Origin: Nitrospirillum sp034653275
GTDB taxonomy: Bacteria; Pseudomonadota; Alphaproteobacteria; Azospirillales; Azospirillaceae
Direction of reading: 5' to 3'
NCBI RefSeq assembly: GCF_034653275.1
Contig: NZ_JAYEES010000001.1
Location: forward strand, 744,001 to 808,000
Length of the DNA stretch: 64,000 bases
Numbering within the stretch: the stretch's first letter is position 1; every line of letters starts with the position of its first letter. Of the stretch, positions 36,667-45,116 are shown one piece after another. Below the pieces are notes generated by a model. It had not been told where the DNA came from. It saw only the letters and a program-made list of their open reading frames with translations, and searched no databases. Both the position numbers and the translations under genes were made by a program.

Positions 36667-37574
36667 GGCAGCCGGGCCAGGCGCTCGGCCATCAGGGACA
36701 GCAGGCCATCCGTGTCCAGGCCGGTGTACAGCGCGGCGTTGACCTCGCCATCCTGGTGCAGGCGGCAGCGCCCCTCGTCGGGGCCCGGCCGCCAGTCCAC
36801 CTCCAACCGGCCGGTTCGTCCGCTGAACAGCTGGGGCCGCAGCAGGGCCGCCACGGGGCAAGCGTCGTGCAGCAGGGGATCCTGTTCGCCGTACACCGCC
36901 AGCATGGCGGCCAGGGCCTGGGCGGATCGCGTCGGTTGGGCCGCCAGGGCAGCCAGCCAGGCGGGCGTCATGGCCGCCTGGCCGGTCACGTCCAGCGGGA
37001 AGACCTCCAGCCTGGCGCCCGCGGTCATGACCACATGGGCGGCCGCCGGGTCCGCCCAGAAATTGAACTCCGCCGCCGGGGTGACGTTGCCGGGGCAATG
37101 GTCCGCCCCGCCCATGATGTGGATGGAGCGGGCCCGTGCCAGCAGGCCAGGGTGCCGTATCTCCGCCAGGGCCAGGTTGGTCAGCGGCCCGATGGCGACG
37201 ACCGTGAGATCCGCCCCCAGCGGTGACAGCAACAGATGGGCCAGGGCGTCGGCGGCATGGGCAGCCAATCCCGGGGCCGCCACCGGCCGCGCATCCCCGC
37301 CCAGGCTCACCCCGCCCAGCCCGTCCTCGCCATGCACCAGATTGGTCCGGGCCCGGGGATACAACAGGGGCCGGGCGGCACCGGCGTGGACGGGAATGTC
37401 CGGCCGGCCGAACAGGTCCAGCAGGCGCCGGGCGTTGGTGGCGGTCACGGCCACCGGCCGGTTGCCGGCGACGCAGGTCACCGCGCGCACGTCCAGTTCG
37501 GGGGAGGCTACCGCCAAGGCCAGGGCTAGGGCGTCGTCGATGCCGGGATCACAGTCAATCAGAACCGCAGTCAT
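36663..37574 (-). CDS. Nucleoside hydrolase (IunH/RihA-like)
   Basis: The 303-residue enzyme begins with the calcium-binding motif LIDCDPGIDDALALALA (about residues 5-21). Later blocks VVAIGPLTNLALAEI, IMGGADHCPGNVTPAAEFNFWADP and the active-site LLHDACPVAAL are all hallmarks of the family. It splits ribonucleosides into base and ribose. The ATG at 37574 starts the motif directly; the longer frame upstream is not family-like. No signal peptide is seen, so it acts in the cytoplasm on nucleosides imported by the ABC system, which its stop overlaps by 4 bp. Confidence 0.92.
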   Translation of the reverse strand: MTAVLIDCDPGIDDALALALAVASPELDVRAVTCVAGNRPVAVTATNARRLLDLFGRPDIPVHAGAARPLLYPRARTNLVHGEDGLGGVSLGGDARPVAAPGLAAHAADALAHLLLSPLGADLTVVAIGPLTNLALAEIRHPGLLARARSIHIMGGADHCPGNVTPAAEFNFWADPAAAHVVMTAGARLEVFPLDVTGQAAMTPAWLAALAAQPTRSAQALAAMLAVYGEQDPLLHDACPVAALLRPQLFSGRTGRLEVDWRPGPDEGRCRLHQDGEVNAALYTGLDTDGLLSLMAERLARLP

Positions 37575-37608
37575 GAACGTCTTTCTCGGGAAATAGCAAA
37601 AGCGTGTT

Positions 37609-38694
37609 TCAGGTGTGCAGGCTGTCCAGGGCCACCGTGTACTGGATGCCGAGGCCGCCATCGGCCGTCCGCACTTCCATCACCACCTGGGGCTCCGGCC
37701 CCTCCCACAGGATGTGGATCATGCCGAAGTTGCGCTGGGCCACGGTGCCGATGGGCAGGCGGTTCAGGTTGGGACCGGGCACGGGCCAATAGTGGGTCAG
37801 GCCGCTGCTGGTGACGTCATAGAGGGGATAGGGCGTGCCCCGCATCAGGACGCTGATCTCGCCGTAATGGACTTCGCCGCTCAGGAACAGGACGCCGCCG
37901 GCGCCGGTGCGGGCGATCAGGTCGGCCAGGCGCTGTCGTTCCAGGGGGAAGTTGGTCCAGGCCTCATAGCCCCGGTGCCCGGCGGCATAGGGTACGCTGG
38001 ACCCGATCAGGCGGACGCGGGCCGGTCGCCGCAATTGCGCCTCCAGCCAGCGCCACTGCGCGGCGCCCAGCATGGTGGCCGCCGGATCCAGGTTGGGCAG
38101 ATAGGGGCCGAAGCCGCTCTTGGCCGTGCGTTCCGGTTCGTCATGGCGCAGCAAGGGGCTGCGGTTGTAGCGCAGGTCCAGCAACAGTATTTGCACACAC
38201 CGCTCCGGCGGGCCCAGCTCCAGCGCGTGGTAGACGCCGTCGGGGCGCGTCCGCCTCGGGTCGTTCGCAGGCGCCTGGAAGAAATCCAGGAACAGGGCGC
38301 GGGCGGCGTCCTTCGCGGGGAAATCGGCGCCGCCGTCATGGACGCCGTAATCATGGTCGTCCCAGGTGGCCTGGATCGGCACCCGGGCGCGGAAGGCCCG
38401 GAATTCGGGAGAGGCGTCCAGCCGCTGGTACATCTCGGCCAACGCCGGGATGATCCCCACCTTGGCCGTCACGGTGTCGTCGGCGTAGACGGTGTCGCCC
38501 AGGAACAGGAACAGGTCGGGATCGGTCGCGGCGATGGCCGGCCAGATGTCCTGCGCCATTTCCGGATGGTCGCAGCAGCCGAAGGCGATGCGCGTCAGGC
38601 GCTCCCCGGCCACACGCGGCACCGGGGCCGCCCGCCCCAGGCGGGTCAGCAGCGTGGCGCCCGTGGCGGCCAGCAGGGAACGGCGGTTGAACAT
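37609..38694 (-). CDS. PhoD-like phosphatase with Tat-type signal
   Basis: The 361-residue enzyme has a twin-arginine leader (FNRRSLLAATGATLLTRLG, residues 2-20) and the PhoD metallophosphatase motifs IAFGCCDHPE, LFLFLGDTVYADD, ATWDDHDYGVHDGGADF and LFLSGEVHYGE. It is exported folded and probably removes phosphate from nucleotides or nucleic-acid fragments so that the nucleoside importer can take them up. It lies 34 bp before the nucleoside hydrolase start and 69 bp after the TonB receptor, on the same strand. Confidence 0.88.
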   Translation of the reverse strand: MFNRRSLLAATGATLLTRLGRAAPVPRVAGERLTRIAFGCCDHPEMAQDIWPAIAATDPDLFLFLGDTVYADDTVTAKVGIIPALAEMYQRLDASPEFRAFRARVPIQATWDDHDYGVHDGGADFPAKDAARALFLDFFQAPANDPRRTRPDGVYHALELGPPERCVQILLLDLRYNRSPLLRHDEPERTAKSGFGPYLPNLDPAATMLGAAQWRWLEAQLRRPARVRLIGSSVPYAAGHRGYEAWTNFPLERQRLADLIARTGAGGVLFLSGEVHYGEISVLMRGTPYPLYDVTSSGLTHYWPVPGPNLNRLPIGTVAQRNFGMIHILWEGPEPQVVMEVRTADGGLGIQYTVALDSLHT

Positions 38695-38763
38695 CGGGCA
38701 CCCCTGGGGTGGAGGGCCCCGCCGGCGACGGCGGGGCCCGGTCAGGCTCAATTTTCGTCAGGC

Positions 38764-41277
38764 TCAATACTTGGTGCGCAGGGTCACGACGAAGGTGCGC
38801 GGACTGCCCAGGAAATAGCGGCCGGAGGTGAGCGGATTGCTGGTGGTCAGTTCCATGCCGATGCCGGCCAGGTAATGCTGGTCGAACAGGTTGTCGACGT
38901 TCACCGCGATCTCGGTGTCGTGCAGCGGGCCCACCCAGCCGTCGTCCAGGCGGTAGGTGGCCGACAGGCCCACCAGGGTGTAGGCCGGCATGTATTCCCG
39001 GGGGTAATAGGCCGGGCCGCCGGCCACCACCGTGTTCTGCACCGCGCCGTAGGTTCCGGCCTGGTGGCCGACGTAGCGGGCGTTGACCATCAGGCGCAGC
39101 GGGTCGATGGGACGCCAGCCCACCTCGCCATACAGGCTGTGGCGCGGCTGGCCCAGCACCGGGTCACCCTTGTTGATGCCCTCGGCCGGGGTCGCCACCT
39201 TGTAGAAGGCGTCGTTGAAGGCGTAGTTGCCGTAGAGGTCGACGGCGCCGAACTGGGCGGTGGCGGTCAGTTCCACGCCACGTGAGGTGATGCCGCCCTG
39301 GTTCAGGAAGGTGGTGGTGGCGTCGCGGCTGAAGATGTCGCCATCCGGGTTGCCGTTCTGGATGGAGATGCGATTGTCGTAATCGATCCAATAGCCCTGG
39401 ACGGAGAAGCCGAAATTGCCCAGGGCCCAGCGGGCACCCACGTCGTAGTTGGTGGAAGTCTCGGGCTGGATGCCCTTCTTGCTGTCGATGGCGGCCGTGC
39501 CCTCGAACACGCTGTCGGGCAGGGCGCTGAAGTTTTGCGAGCCGCTGGCGAACAGTTCCAGGCTGTCGGTCAGGTGGTACAGCAGGCCCACCTTGGGCAG
39601 CACGTCGGAATGAACGCTCAGTTCGCGGGTGCCGGCGAATTCCACGGGCGACCGGTAGGTCTCATCGAAATCCTGGTAGGTCAGGCCGGCCGACACCTCC
39701 GCCTTGCTGTCCAGGAAGCGCAGCTTGTACTGGGCATAGTACATGTGCGTGTCGGAGGCGTAGTGGCGATCCTGCGTGATGGAATACAGGCCGCTGTCGC
39801 TGTAATCGTCGCTGAGCTTGGGGTCGGTGACCTTGTACCAATTGCGGGTCTTGGCGCGGTCGATATGCTCGACCCAGATGCCGGCGCGCAGTTCCTGTTT
39901 GTCGCCGATGGTGCCCTTCAGCTCGCTCAGGCCGCCCTCGCGGTCCATCTCATAGCCGCCCTTGCGGCGCGAGGCTTCGCGGGCGCCCCACTGGCTGGTG
40001 GGGTTCATCTGGTACTTGGCGGCGGCCGGGCAGCCGGCGGCCTTCAAGGCCGCGGCGCTGGTGCCGGTGGGGTAGGTGACGGCCGCCACCGGGATCAGGG
40101 CGCCGCTGGCGGTGTGGGCGTACTGGTTGCCGTAGCATTCCTGCACCGTGCCGGTGGCCTTGCCGCCCGGCGCCACCGCGCTGTACAGCTGGCCGTTGGC
40201 CGGCAGCTGCACATAAGGCACGTAGAACCAGCCTGCCCCCTCCTCATGGTGGTAATAGGGCTTGACGGAGAAGGAGATGGTGTCCGTCAGGGGCGTGGAA
40301 ACGTCGATGTGGCTGAAGTATTCACGGCTGTCGATGCCGCGTGTCTTGCGGTTGTTCTGGTCGATGTTGGGGTCGCCGGTCCAGGCGTCGGTCAGGCCGT
40401 CGGTATTGGGATTGGTCTCGAAATTGGCCTTGTAGAAGGGGGCGCTGACGGCGCGCAGGGCCACGGCGTCGTAATCGTTGTCCGACAGGTCGTTGTAGCT
40501 GAAGCTGGCCTTCACCTTGGCGCCGTTGTCGAACTCCTTCACCATTTTGAAATCGACATGATCGCGCTTGCTCTCGCCCGACTGGGCGCCCGGCCAGGTG
40601 TTCAGCTGTTCATGCGAATAGCTGACATAGGCCGTCAGACCGCGCGCGATCTCGCCCGTGTCCAGGCGGGCGAAGGCGCGGCGGTAGCCGACGTCGCCGC
40701 CCGACAGTTCCGCCGCGCCGCCGGCGGTGGCGGCGGGGTCCCGGCTCTGGAAATCGATGTAGCCGCCCAGGGCCTGGTTCGACGGCGTGCCGATCTCACC
40801 CGCCGATTGGGAGACGGAGATGCGCTCCAGATTGCCGCCGTCGATCAGGCGCGACGGCATGGTGCCGCCGTTGGACAGGGTGGAGCCGTTGGGGATGCCG
40901 TCGACGGAAACGCCGATCTGCTCCTTGTTCAGGCCGCGCATGCTGAGGCGCATGGAAAAGCTGCCGGTCATGGCGTCGCTGGATCCCACCAGCACGCCGG
41001 GCACCCGGTTGATCATCTTCAGGGGATCCAGGCCGGGCGGCAGTTCCTTGATGGCTTCCGCGTCCACGACGCTGTTGGCCCGCGTCTCGCCGATGCCCAG
41101 CTTGTGGGCGGTGATGACGATCTCATCCAATTGGGCGTCATCGGTTCCCGTCGCCTCCGCCGCCTTGGCCGTTCCCGGGACCATCCCGGCCAATATCCAC
41201 AGCGAGGCGCCGGCCAAGGCCGCCCCCGTCAATCCGTTCCCCCGCTCCGCCATCCGGCGCCCCATCATCCGCTTCAT
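38764..41277 (-). CDS. TonB-dependent receptor, first gene of the nucleoside operon
   Basis: The 837-residue receptor has a signal peptide (GASLWILAGMVPGTAKA), a TonB box region (LDEIVITAHKLG), a plug with GSFSMRLSMRGLNKEQIGVSVDGIP (in part) and NQALGGYIDFQSRDP, and a 22-strand-type barrel ending GSPRTFVVTLRTKY with aromatic C-terminus. It imports a substrate too large or scarce for porins, here probably nucleotides, nucleic-acid fragments or a conjugate. A perfect LacI-type palindrome lies 84 bp before its start. Confidence 0.92.
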   Translation of the reverse strand: MKRMMGRRMAERGNGLTGAALAGASLWILAGMVPGTAKAAEATGTDDAQLDEIVITAHKLGIGETRANSVVDAEAIKELPPGLDPLKMINRVPGVLVGSSDAMTGSFSMRLSMRGLNKEQIGVSVDGIPNGSTLSNGGTMPSRLIDGGNLERISVSQSAGEIGTPSNQALGGYIDFQSRDPAATAGGAAELSGGDVGYRRAFARLDTGEIARGLTAYVSYSHEQLNTWPGAQSGESKRDHVDFKMVKEFDNGAKVKASFSYNDLSDNDYDAVALRAVSAPFYKANFETNPNTDGLTDAWTGDPNIDQNNRKTRGIDSREYFSHIDVSTPLTDTISFSVKPYYHHEEGAGWFYVPYVQLPANGQLYSAVAPGGKATGTVQECYGNQYAHTASGALIPVAAVTYPTGTSAAALKAAGCPAAAKYQMNPTSQWGAREASRRKGGYEMDREGGLSELKGTIGDKQELRAGIWVEHIDRAKTRNWYKVTDPKLSDDYSDSGLYSITQDRHYASDTHMYYAQYKLRFLDSKAEVSAGLTYQDFDETYRSPVEFAGTRELSVHSDVLPKVGLLYHLTDSLELFASGSQNFSALPDSVFEGTAAIDSKKGIQPETSTNYDVGARWALGNFGFSVQGYWIDYDNRISIQNGNPDGDIFSRDATTTFLNQGGITSRGVELTATAQFGAVDLYGNYAFNDAFYKVATPAEGINKGDPVLGQPRHSLYGEVGWRPIDPLRLMVNARYVGHQAGTYGAVQNTVVAGGPAYYPREYMPAYTLVGLSATYRLDDGWVGPLHDTEIAVNVDNLFDQHYLAGIGMELTTSNPLTSGRYFLGSPRTFVVTLRTKY

Positions 41278-41360
41278 GCCCCAATACCCCTTCTTGGTTT
41301 CGGCCCGCGCTTGACCCCTGCGGCGTTCGCCGAGGTATCAGGATCTAGTGTGGGTCCGTG

Positions 41361-41374
41361 ATGAAACGTTTCAT
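41361..41374. promoter_or_regulatory. Perfect LacI-family operator
   Basis: ATGAAACGTTTCAT is a perfect 14-bp palindrome with the central CG typical of LacI/PurR-family sites, placed 84 bp before the TonB receptor start. A half-site ACGTTTCA lies at 41410-41417. Confidence 0.75.
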
Positions 41375-41471
41375 ATTTAAAGGGCGTTGGCTCCGCAATG
41401 TCAACTTATACGTTTCACTCAAATGTCACGAAAAGGGGCGTCCTCTCACATCCGTCGCCGGAGGGCTGGTG

Positions 41472-42479
41472 TCAGGGGGCGGGCGGGGGTGCCACGGTGC
41501 CACGCTCGACGTAGGTCACGTCGAACACCAGGCGCCGCCGGGATTCGGCGGGCTTGGCGATGCGGCGCAGCAGGGTGTTCACCGCCTCGATCCCCATCTC
41601 CTCCACCGGGATGTTGATGGTGGACAGGCCGGGGAAGGCCAGCGCGCCGTAGGGGATATTGTCGAATCCGATGATGGACACATCCTCCGGCACGCGCAGG
41701 CCCCGCTGGCGCAGGGTGTTGATGGCGCCGAGTGCGATCAGGTCGGCGCCCACGCACAGCGCGGTGGCCGAGCCATCCGCCACCGCGGCGGCCACCGCCG
41801 GCTCCAAGTCAAAGGAATAGGCGTTGTGCAGGTGCCAGGCCAGGGCGTCGTGACGGCGCAGCACCTCGACGCTGCTTTCCGATCGCTGGCGGGAGCTGCG
41901 CACGTCGGTCGGCCCGGAAATGACACCTATACGGCGATGCCCCGCCCGGATCAGCCGTTCCGCCGCCATGCGCCCGCCGGAATCGACGTCGATCTGGATC
42001 AGGTCGTGGCGGGGGTTGTCGCGGTCCAGCACCAGCACGGGCAGACCGCCGGTAAGGTCGGCCAGCGTGTCCTCATCATTGATGGGGAACCAGATCAGGC
42101 CGTCCACCCCGCGCTGGATCAGGGCCTGCGCGGCGGCGCGCTCCGCCTCGTGCGATCCTTGCGTGTCGGTGACGAAGACGCTGTAGGCGCTTTCCCGCGC
42201 CGCGTGGACGACGTTCTGCGCCAGGGCTGGAAAGAAGGGGTTGGTCAGGTCGGGCAGGATCAGGCCGATGGCGCTGGTCTTGCCCGTGCGCATGGCCTTG
42301 GCGCTGAGGTTGGGGCGATAGCCCAGGCGCGCCGCGACCTCCAGCACGTGGCGGCGCGTGTCCCCGCCCACGGAACCGACGTCGTTCAGCGCGTATGACG
42401 CCGTGGCCACCGACACCCCCGCCGCCAGCGCCACGTCCTTCAGGGTGGGCCGTTTGCCGCCGCTTTCATCCTTGGTCAT
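41472..42479 (-). CDS. LacI-family transcriptional regulator of the nucleoside locus
   Basis: The 335-residue protein has an N-terminal LacI helix-turn-helix (RPTLKDVALAAGVSVATASYALND in part, about 10-33), the hinge helix (RPNLSAKAMRTGKTSAIGLILPD in part) and a periplasmic-binding-protein-like effector domain. The hinge carries AKAMRTG rather than the usual ARSLRTG, but the minor-groove CG step in the sites fits. The ATG at 42479 is the natural start; the frame is open to 42560 without family sequence. It lies between the two gene groups it probably controls, with an operator-like AAACGTTT 29 bp before its own start. Confidence 0.92.
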   Translation of the reverse strand: MTKDESGGKRPTLKDVALAAGVSVATASYALNDVGSVGGDTRRHVLEVAARLGYRPNLSAKAMRTGKTSAIGLILPDLTNPFFPALAQNVVHAARESAYSVFVTDTQGSHEAERAAAQALIQRGVDGLIWFPINDEDTLADLTGGLPVLVLDRDNPRHDLIQIDVDSGGRMAAERLIRAGHRRIGVISGPTDVRSSRQRSESSVEVLRRHDALAWHLHNAYSFDLEPAVAAAVADGSATALCVGADLIALGAINTLRQRGLRVPEDVSIIGFDNIPYGALAFPGLSTINIPVEEMGIEAVNTLLRRIAKPAESRRRLVFDVTYVERGTVAPPPAP

Positions 42480-42507
42480 CGGGGTCTCTAGCTTAAGGGC
42501 CTTGGTT

Positions 42508-42515
42508 AAACGTTT
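42508..42515. promoter_or_regulatory. LacI-type operator core before lacI
   Basis: The core AAACGTTT (in TTAAACGTTTGT) lies 29 bp before the lacI start codon, a position suited to autorepression. Confidence 0.55.
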
Positions 42516-42613
42516 GTGACCGCATTTCAGCCGCATCCCGCCGGAAATGGGAAGGGCCATGGTCGAACTTGAGTTGACGGGGCTGATGGTGACCCGTCAA
42601 GCACAGTTGCGGA

Positions 42614-42627
42614 ATGAATCGTTTAAA
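42614..42627. promoter_or_regulatory. Degenerate LacI-type site
   Basis: ATGAATCGTTTAAA matches the ATGAAACGTTTCAT palindrome at 11 of 14 positions, about midway between lacI and the second TonB receptor. Confidence 0.4.
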
Positions 42628-42736
42628 ATAACGTAATCTCACCTTGACGGCCGAAAAATGCCAGGCAAGCATAGGAAATACAGGGAAATAGCGCGGTGGC
42701 ACTAAGCTGCCGAGCAAGCCTTTTTGCGCCTAAAAA

Positions 42737-42750
42737 ATGAAACGTTTAAT
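42737..42750. promoter_or_regulatory. LacI-type operator before the second TonB receptor
   Basis: ATGAAACGTTTAAT matches 13 of 14 positions of the perfect site at 41361. It lies 70 bp before the receptor start. Confidence 0.68.
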
Positions 42751-42819
42751 CAAAATGGACTGCCCCGCCATCGCAACGGCGGGGCGGCAGTGGACGGGGT
42801 ATGAACGATGGGAGCTACG

Positions 42820-45072
42820 ATGATGAGACTCATGGGGGTGACGACGGCGGCGGCGCTGGTGGCGCTGACGGCCGGGGAAGGGACGGCGGTTGCCCGGGCG
42901 GCGGAAACGGCGGACGGCCCGCCCGCCTTAGAGGAGATCGTGGTCACGGCGCAAAAGCGGACGGAGGATCTGCAGCAGGTGCCGCTGTCCGTCAGTGTCA
43001 TGAATGGCGACGACATGCGCGGTCTGGCGGTTTCGGGGGACGACATCCGCGTGCTGTCCGGGCGCGTGGCCAACGTGAACGCCGAGTCCACCTTTGGCCG
43101 CGTCTACCCACGCTTCTACATCCGGGGCCTGGGCAACGAGGACTTCACCCTGAACGCCTCGCAGCCGGTGGCGCTGTACTATGACGACGTCGTGCTGGAG
43201 AACCCGGTGCTGAAGGGCATGCCCGCTTTCGACCTGGAACGGGTCGAGGTGCTGCGCGGCCCCCAAGGCACGCTGTGGGGCAAGAACACCACGGCGGGCG
43301 CCGTCCATCTGGTGTCCCGCAAGCCTACGGACGCGACCGAGGGATACGCCGACATCACCTATGGCAACTTCAGCAGCTACACTGCGGAATCGGCGGTGGG
43401 CGGCAGCCTTGGCGACGGCCTCACCGCCCGGGCGTCCGTTCTGTACCAGCACCGCGACCCTTGGGTGCGCAACGAGGTGACGGGGAACAAGCTGGATGGC
43501 TATGACGACTTGGCGGCGCGGGTGCAGGTGCAGTGGAAGCCCGGCGAGCGCTTCACCGCCCTGGTCCAGGCTTTCGGCCGCTCGCTGGATGGCACCTCCA
43601 CGCTGTTTCATGGCGCCGGCAGCGATGCGACCGTCGGCGTCCTGCCCTTCGACAAGTATGACATCGCGGAGGAGAGCGATAACAACAACCGGCAGAAGGT
43701 GACGACGCGTGGCGTCACCCTGAACGCCGCCTATGAATTCGACGACGTCACCCTGACCTCCATCACCGCCTGGCTGACTGGCAGCATGTTCAGCGTCGGC
43801 GACGTTGATGGCTCCCCCCGGCCGGCGCTCATCAACACGTCCGATGTCGACGGGCTGACGCAGGTGACGCAGGAACTGCGTCTCGCCTCCAACCCCGGCG
43901 GGCCCTTTGGTTGGCAGGGCGGCCTCTATTATTTCTCCGAGGACTTGGACTACTGGAACACCACCGCCAACAATACCTTCCAGACGGCGGATGGCATGCC
44001 CGGCTTCGGCGCCTATCAGCGGGCGCGGCAGCGCAGCCACAGTGGTGCGGCCTTTGGCCAGGCCAACTATGCCCTCACCGAGCGCCTGACCTTGACGGCC
44101 GGCCTGCGCTACACCGTCGACGCGGTGGACTTCTGGCAGGACTCCTCCTCCTTCACGCCCAAGCCCACCGACCTCGCCGCCTTCCCGAACTTCGCCACCG
44201 ATCCGTTCTACAAAGTGGCGGGCCGGGGACCCGGCCCCTGGTTCCTGCCCCGGTTTTCCAGCACCGACGGCCGCTGGGGCAAGTTCACCTACGACGGCAG
44301 CGTGGCCTATCGCCTGGATGACCAGGTCAACCTCTATGCGCGTATCGCGGAGGGCTACCACGCCGGCGTGATCACGGGACAGGCCATCTTCGATCCGCTG
44401 CAGAAGGCCGATCCCGAGACGGTGACGTCGTACGAGGCGGGGGTGAAGGGCGACTTTTTCGGCCGGCGGCTGCGCACCGACCTATCGGTCTTCCACTACG
44501 TCTACCGCAACCAGCAGCTGGTGGCGTACAGCACCCTGGCGGCGGGGCAGGAGATCATCCGCCTGATCAACGCCAAGGGCGGTATCGGCACCGGCTTTGA
44601 GCTGGAGAGCAAGCTGCAGGTGACGGATGGCCTGCTGCTCGGCGCCAATCTCGGCTTCGTGAAGACCGAGATCCAGGGGCCCACGGAGTTGGACGACCCT
44701 CGTAATCCCGGCCATCCCCTGGACATCGCCGGCCAGCCCTTTCCCTTCGCCCCGCAGTGGACCGCCTCGCTGACGGCCGACTACACCTATCCGCTGGGTG
44801 GCGGGCGAGAACTGTTCCTGGGCACGGACTGGACCTATCGCGGCGACGAGAATTTCCAGCTGACCAGCTTCGTCCAGCCCCAATTCCGGGGGCAGGGGTA
44901 TTGGGAGGGCGGGGCCCGGGCGGGCTATCGCTTCGGCCGCACCCAGATCGCCGCCTGGGTGCGCAATATCACCGACGCGTCCGTCCTGACCAGCGCCGTG
45001 AACGTCAACGGCTATGCCGGCGTGTTCACCAACCCGCGCACCTATGGCGTGGAATTGTCCACCCATTTCTGA
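42820..45072 (+). CDS. TonB-dependent receptor, divergent from lacI
   Basis: The 750-residue receptor has a signal peptide (MGVTTAAALVALTAGEGTAVARAA in part), TonB box region LEEIVVTAQKR, the plug motif RVEVLRGPQGTLWGKNTTAG (typical of the large FecA/iron-dicitrate-like and CirA-like group) and a barrel ending FTNPRTYGVELSTHF. GGAG at 42811 favours the ATG at 42820 over 42808. It is transcribed with adenine deaminase (44-bp gap) behind a LacI-type operator. It differs strongly from the other receptor of the locus, so the two may take up different purine-containing substrates. Confidence 0.92.
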   Translation: MMRLMGVTTAAALVALTAGEGTAVARAAETADGPPALEEIVVTAQKRTEDLQQVPLSVSVMNGDDMRGLAVSGDDIRVLSGRVANVNAESTFGRVYPRFYIRGLGNEDFTLNASQPVALYYDDVVLENPVLKGMPAFDLERVEVLRGPQGTLWGKNTTAGAVHLVSRKPTDATEGYADITYGNFSSYTAESAVGGSLGDGLTARASVLYQHRDPWVRNEVTGNKLDGYDDLAARVQVQWKPGERFTALVQAFGRSLDGTSTLFHGAGSDATVGVLPFDKYDIAEESDNNNRQKVTTRGVTLNAAYEFDDVTLTSITAWLTGSMFSVGDVDGSPRPALINTSDVDGLTQVTQELRLASNPGGPFGWQGGLYYFSEDLDYWNTTANNTFQTADGMPGFGAYQRARQRSHSGAAFGQANYALTERLTLTAGLRYTVDAVDFWQDSSSFTPKPTDLAAFPNFATDPFYKVAGRGPGPWFLPRFSSTDGRWGKFTYDGSVAYRLDDQVNLYARIAEGYHAGVITGQAIFDPLQKADPETVTSYEAGVKGDFFGRRLRTDLSVFHYVYRNQQLVAYSTLAAGQEIIRLINAKGGIGTGFELESKLQVTDGLLLGANLGFVKTEIQGPTELDDPRNPGHPLDIAGQPFPFAPQWTASLTADYTYPLGGGRELFLGTDWTYRGDENFQLTSFVQPQFRGQGYWEGGARAGYRFGRTQIAAWVRNITDASVLTSAVNVNGYAGVFTNPRTYGVELSTHF

Positions 45073-45116
45073 AGACCAGCGGTCCCCGGGGCAGCCCCCG
45101 GGGACCAGGAGCGACC

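Larger units (their letters stand above)
42480..42819. other. 340-bp divergent control region of lacI and the second TonB receptor
   Basis: No gene is supported here. It holds three operator-like sites (42508-42515, 42614-42627, 42737-42750) of the same family as 41361-41374 and locally A/T-rich stretches near 42621-42660 and 42731-42755 suited to promoters. Confidence 0.6.
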
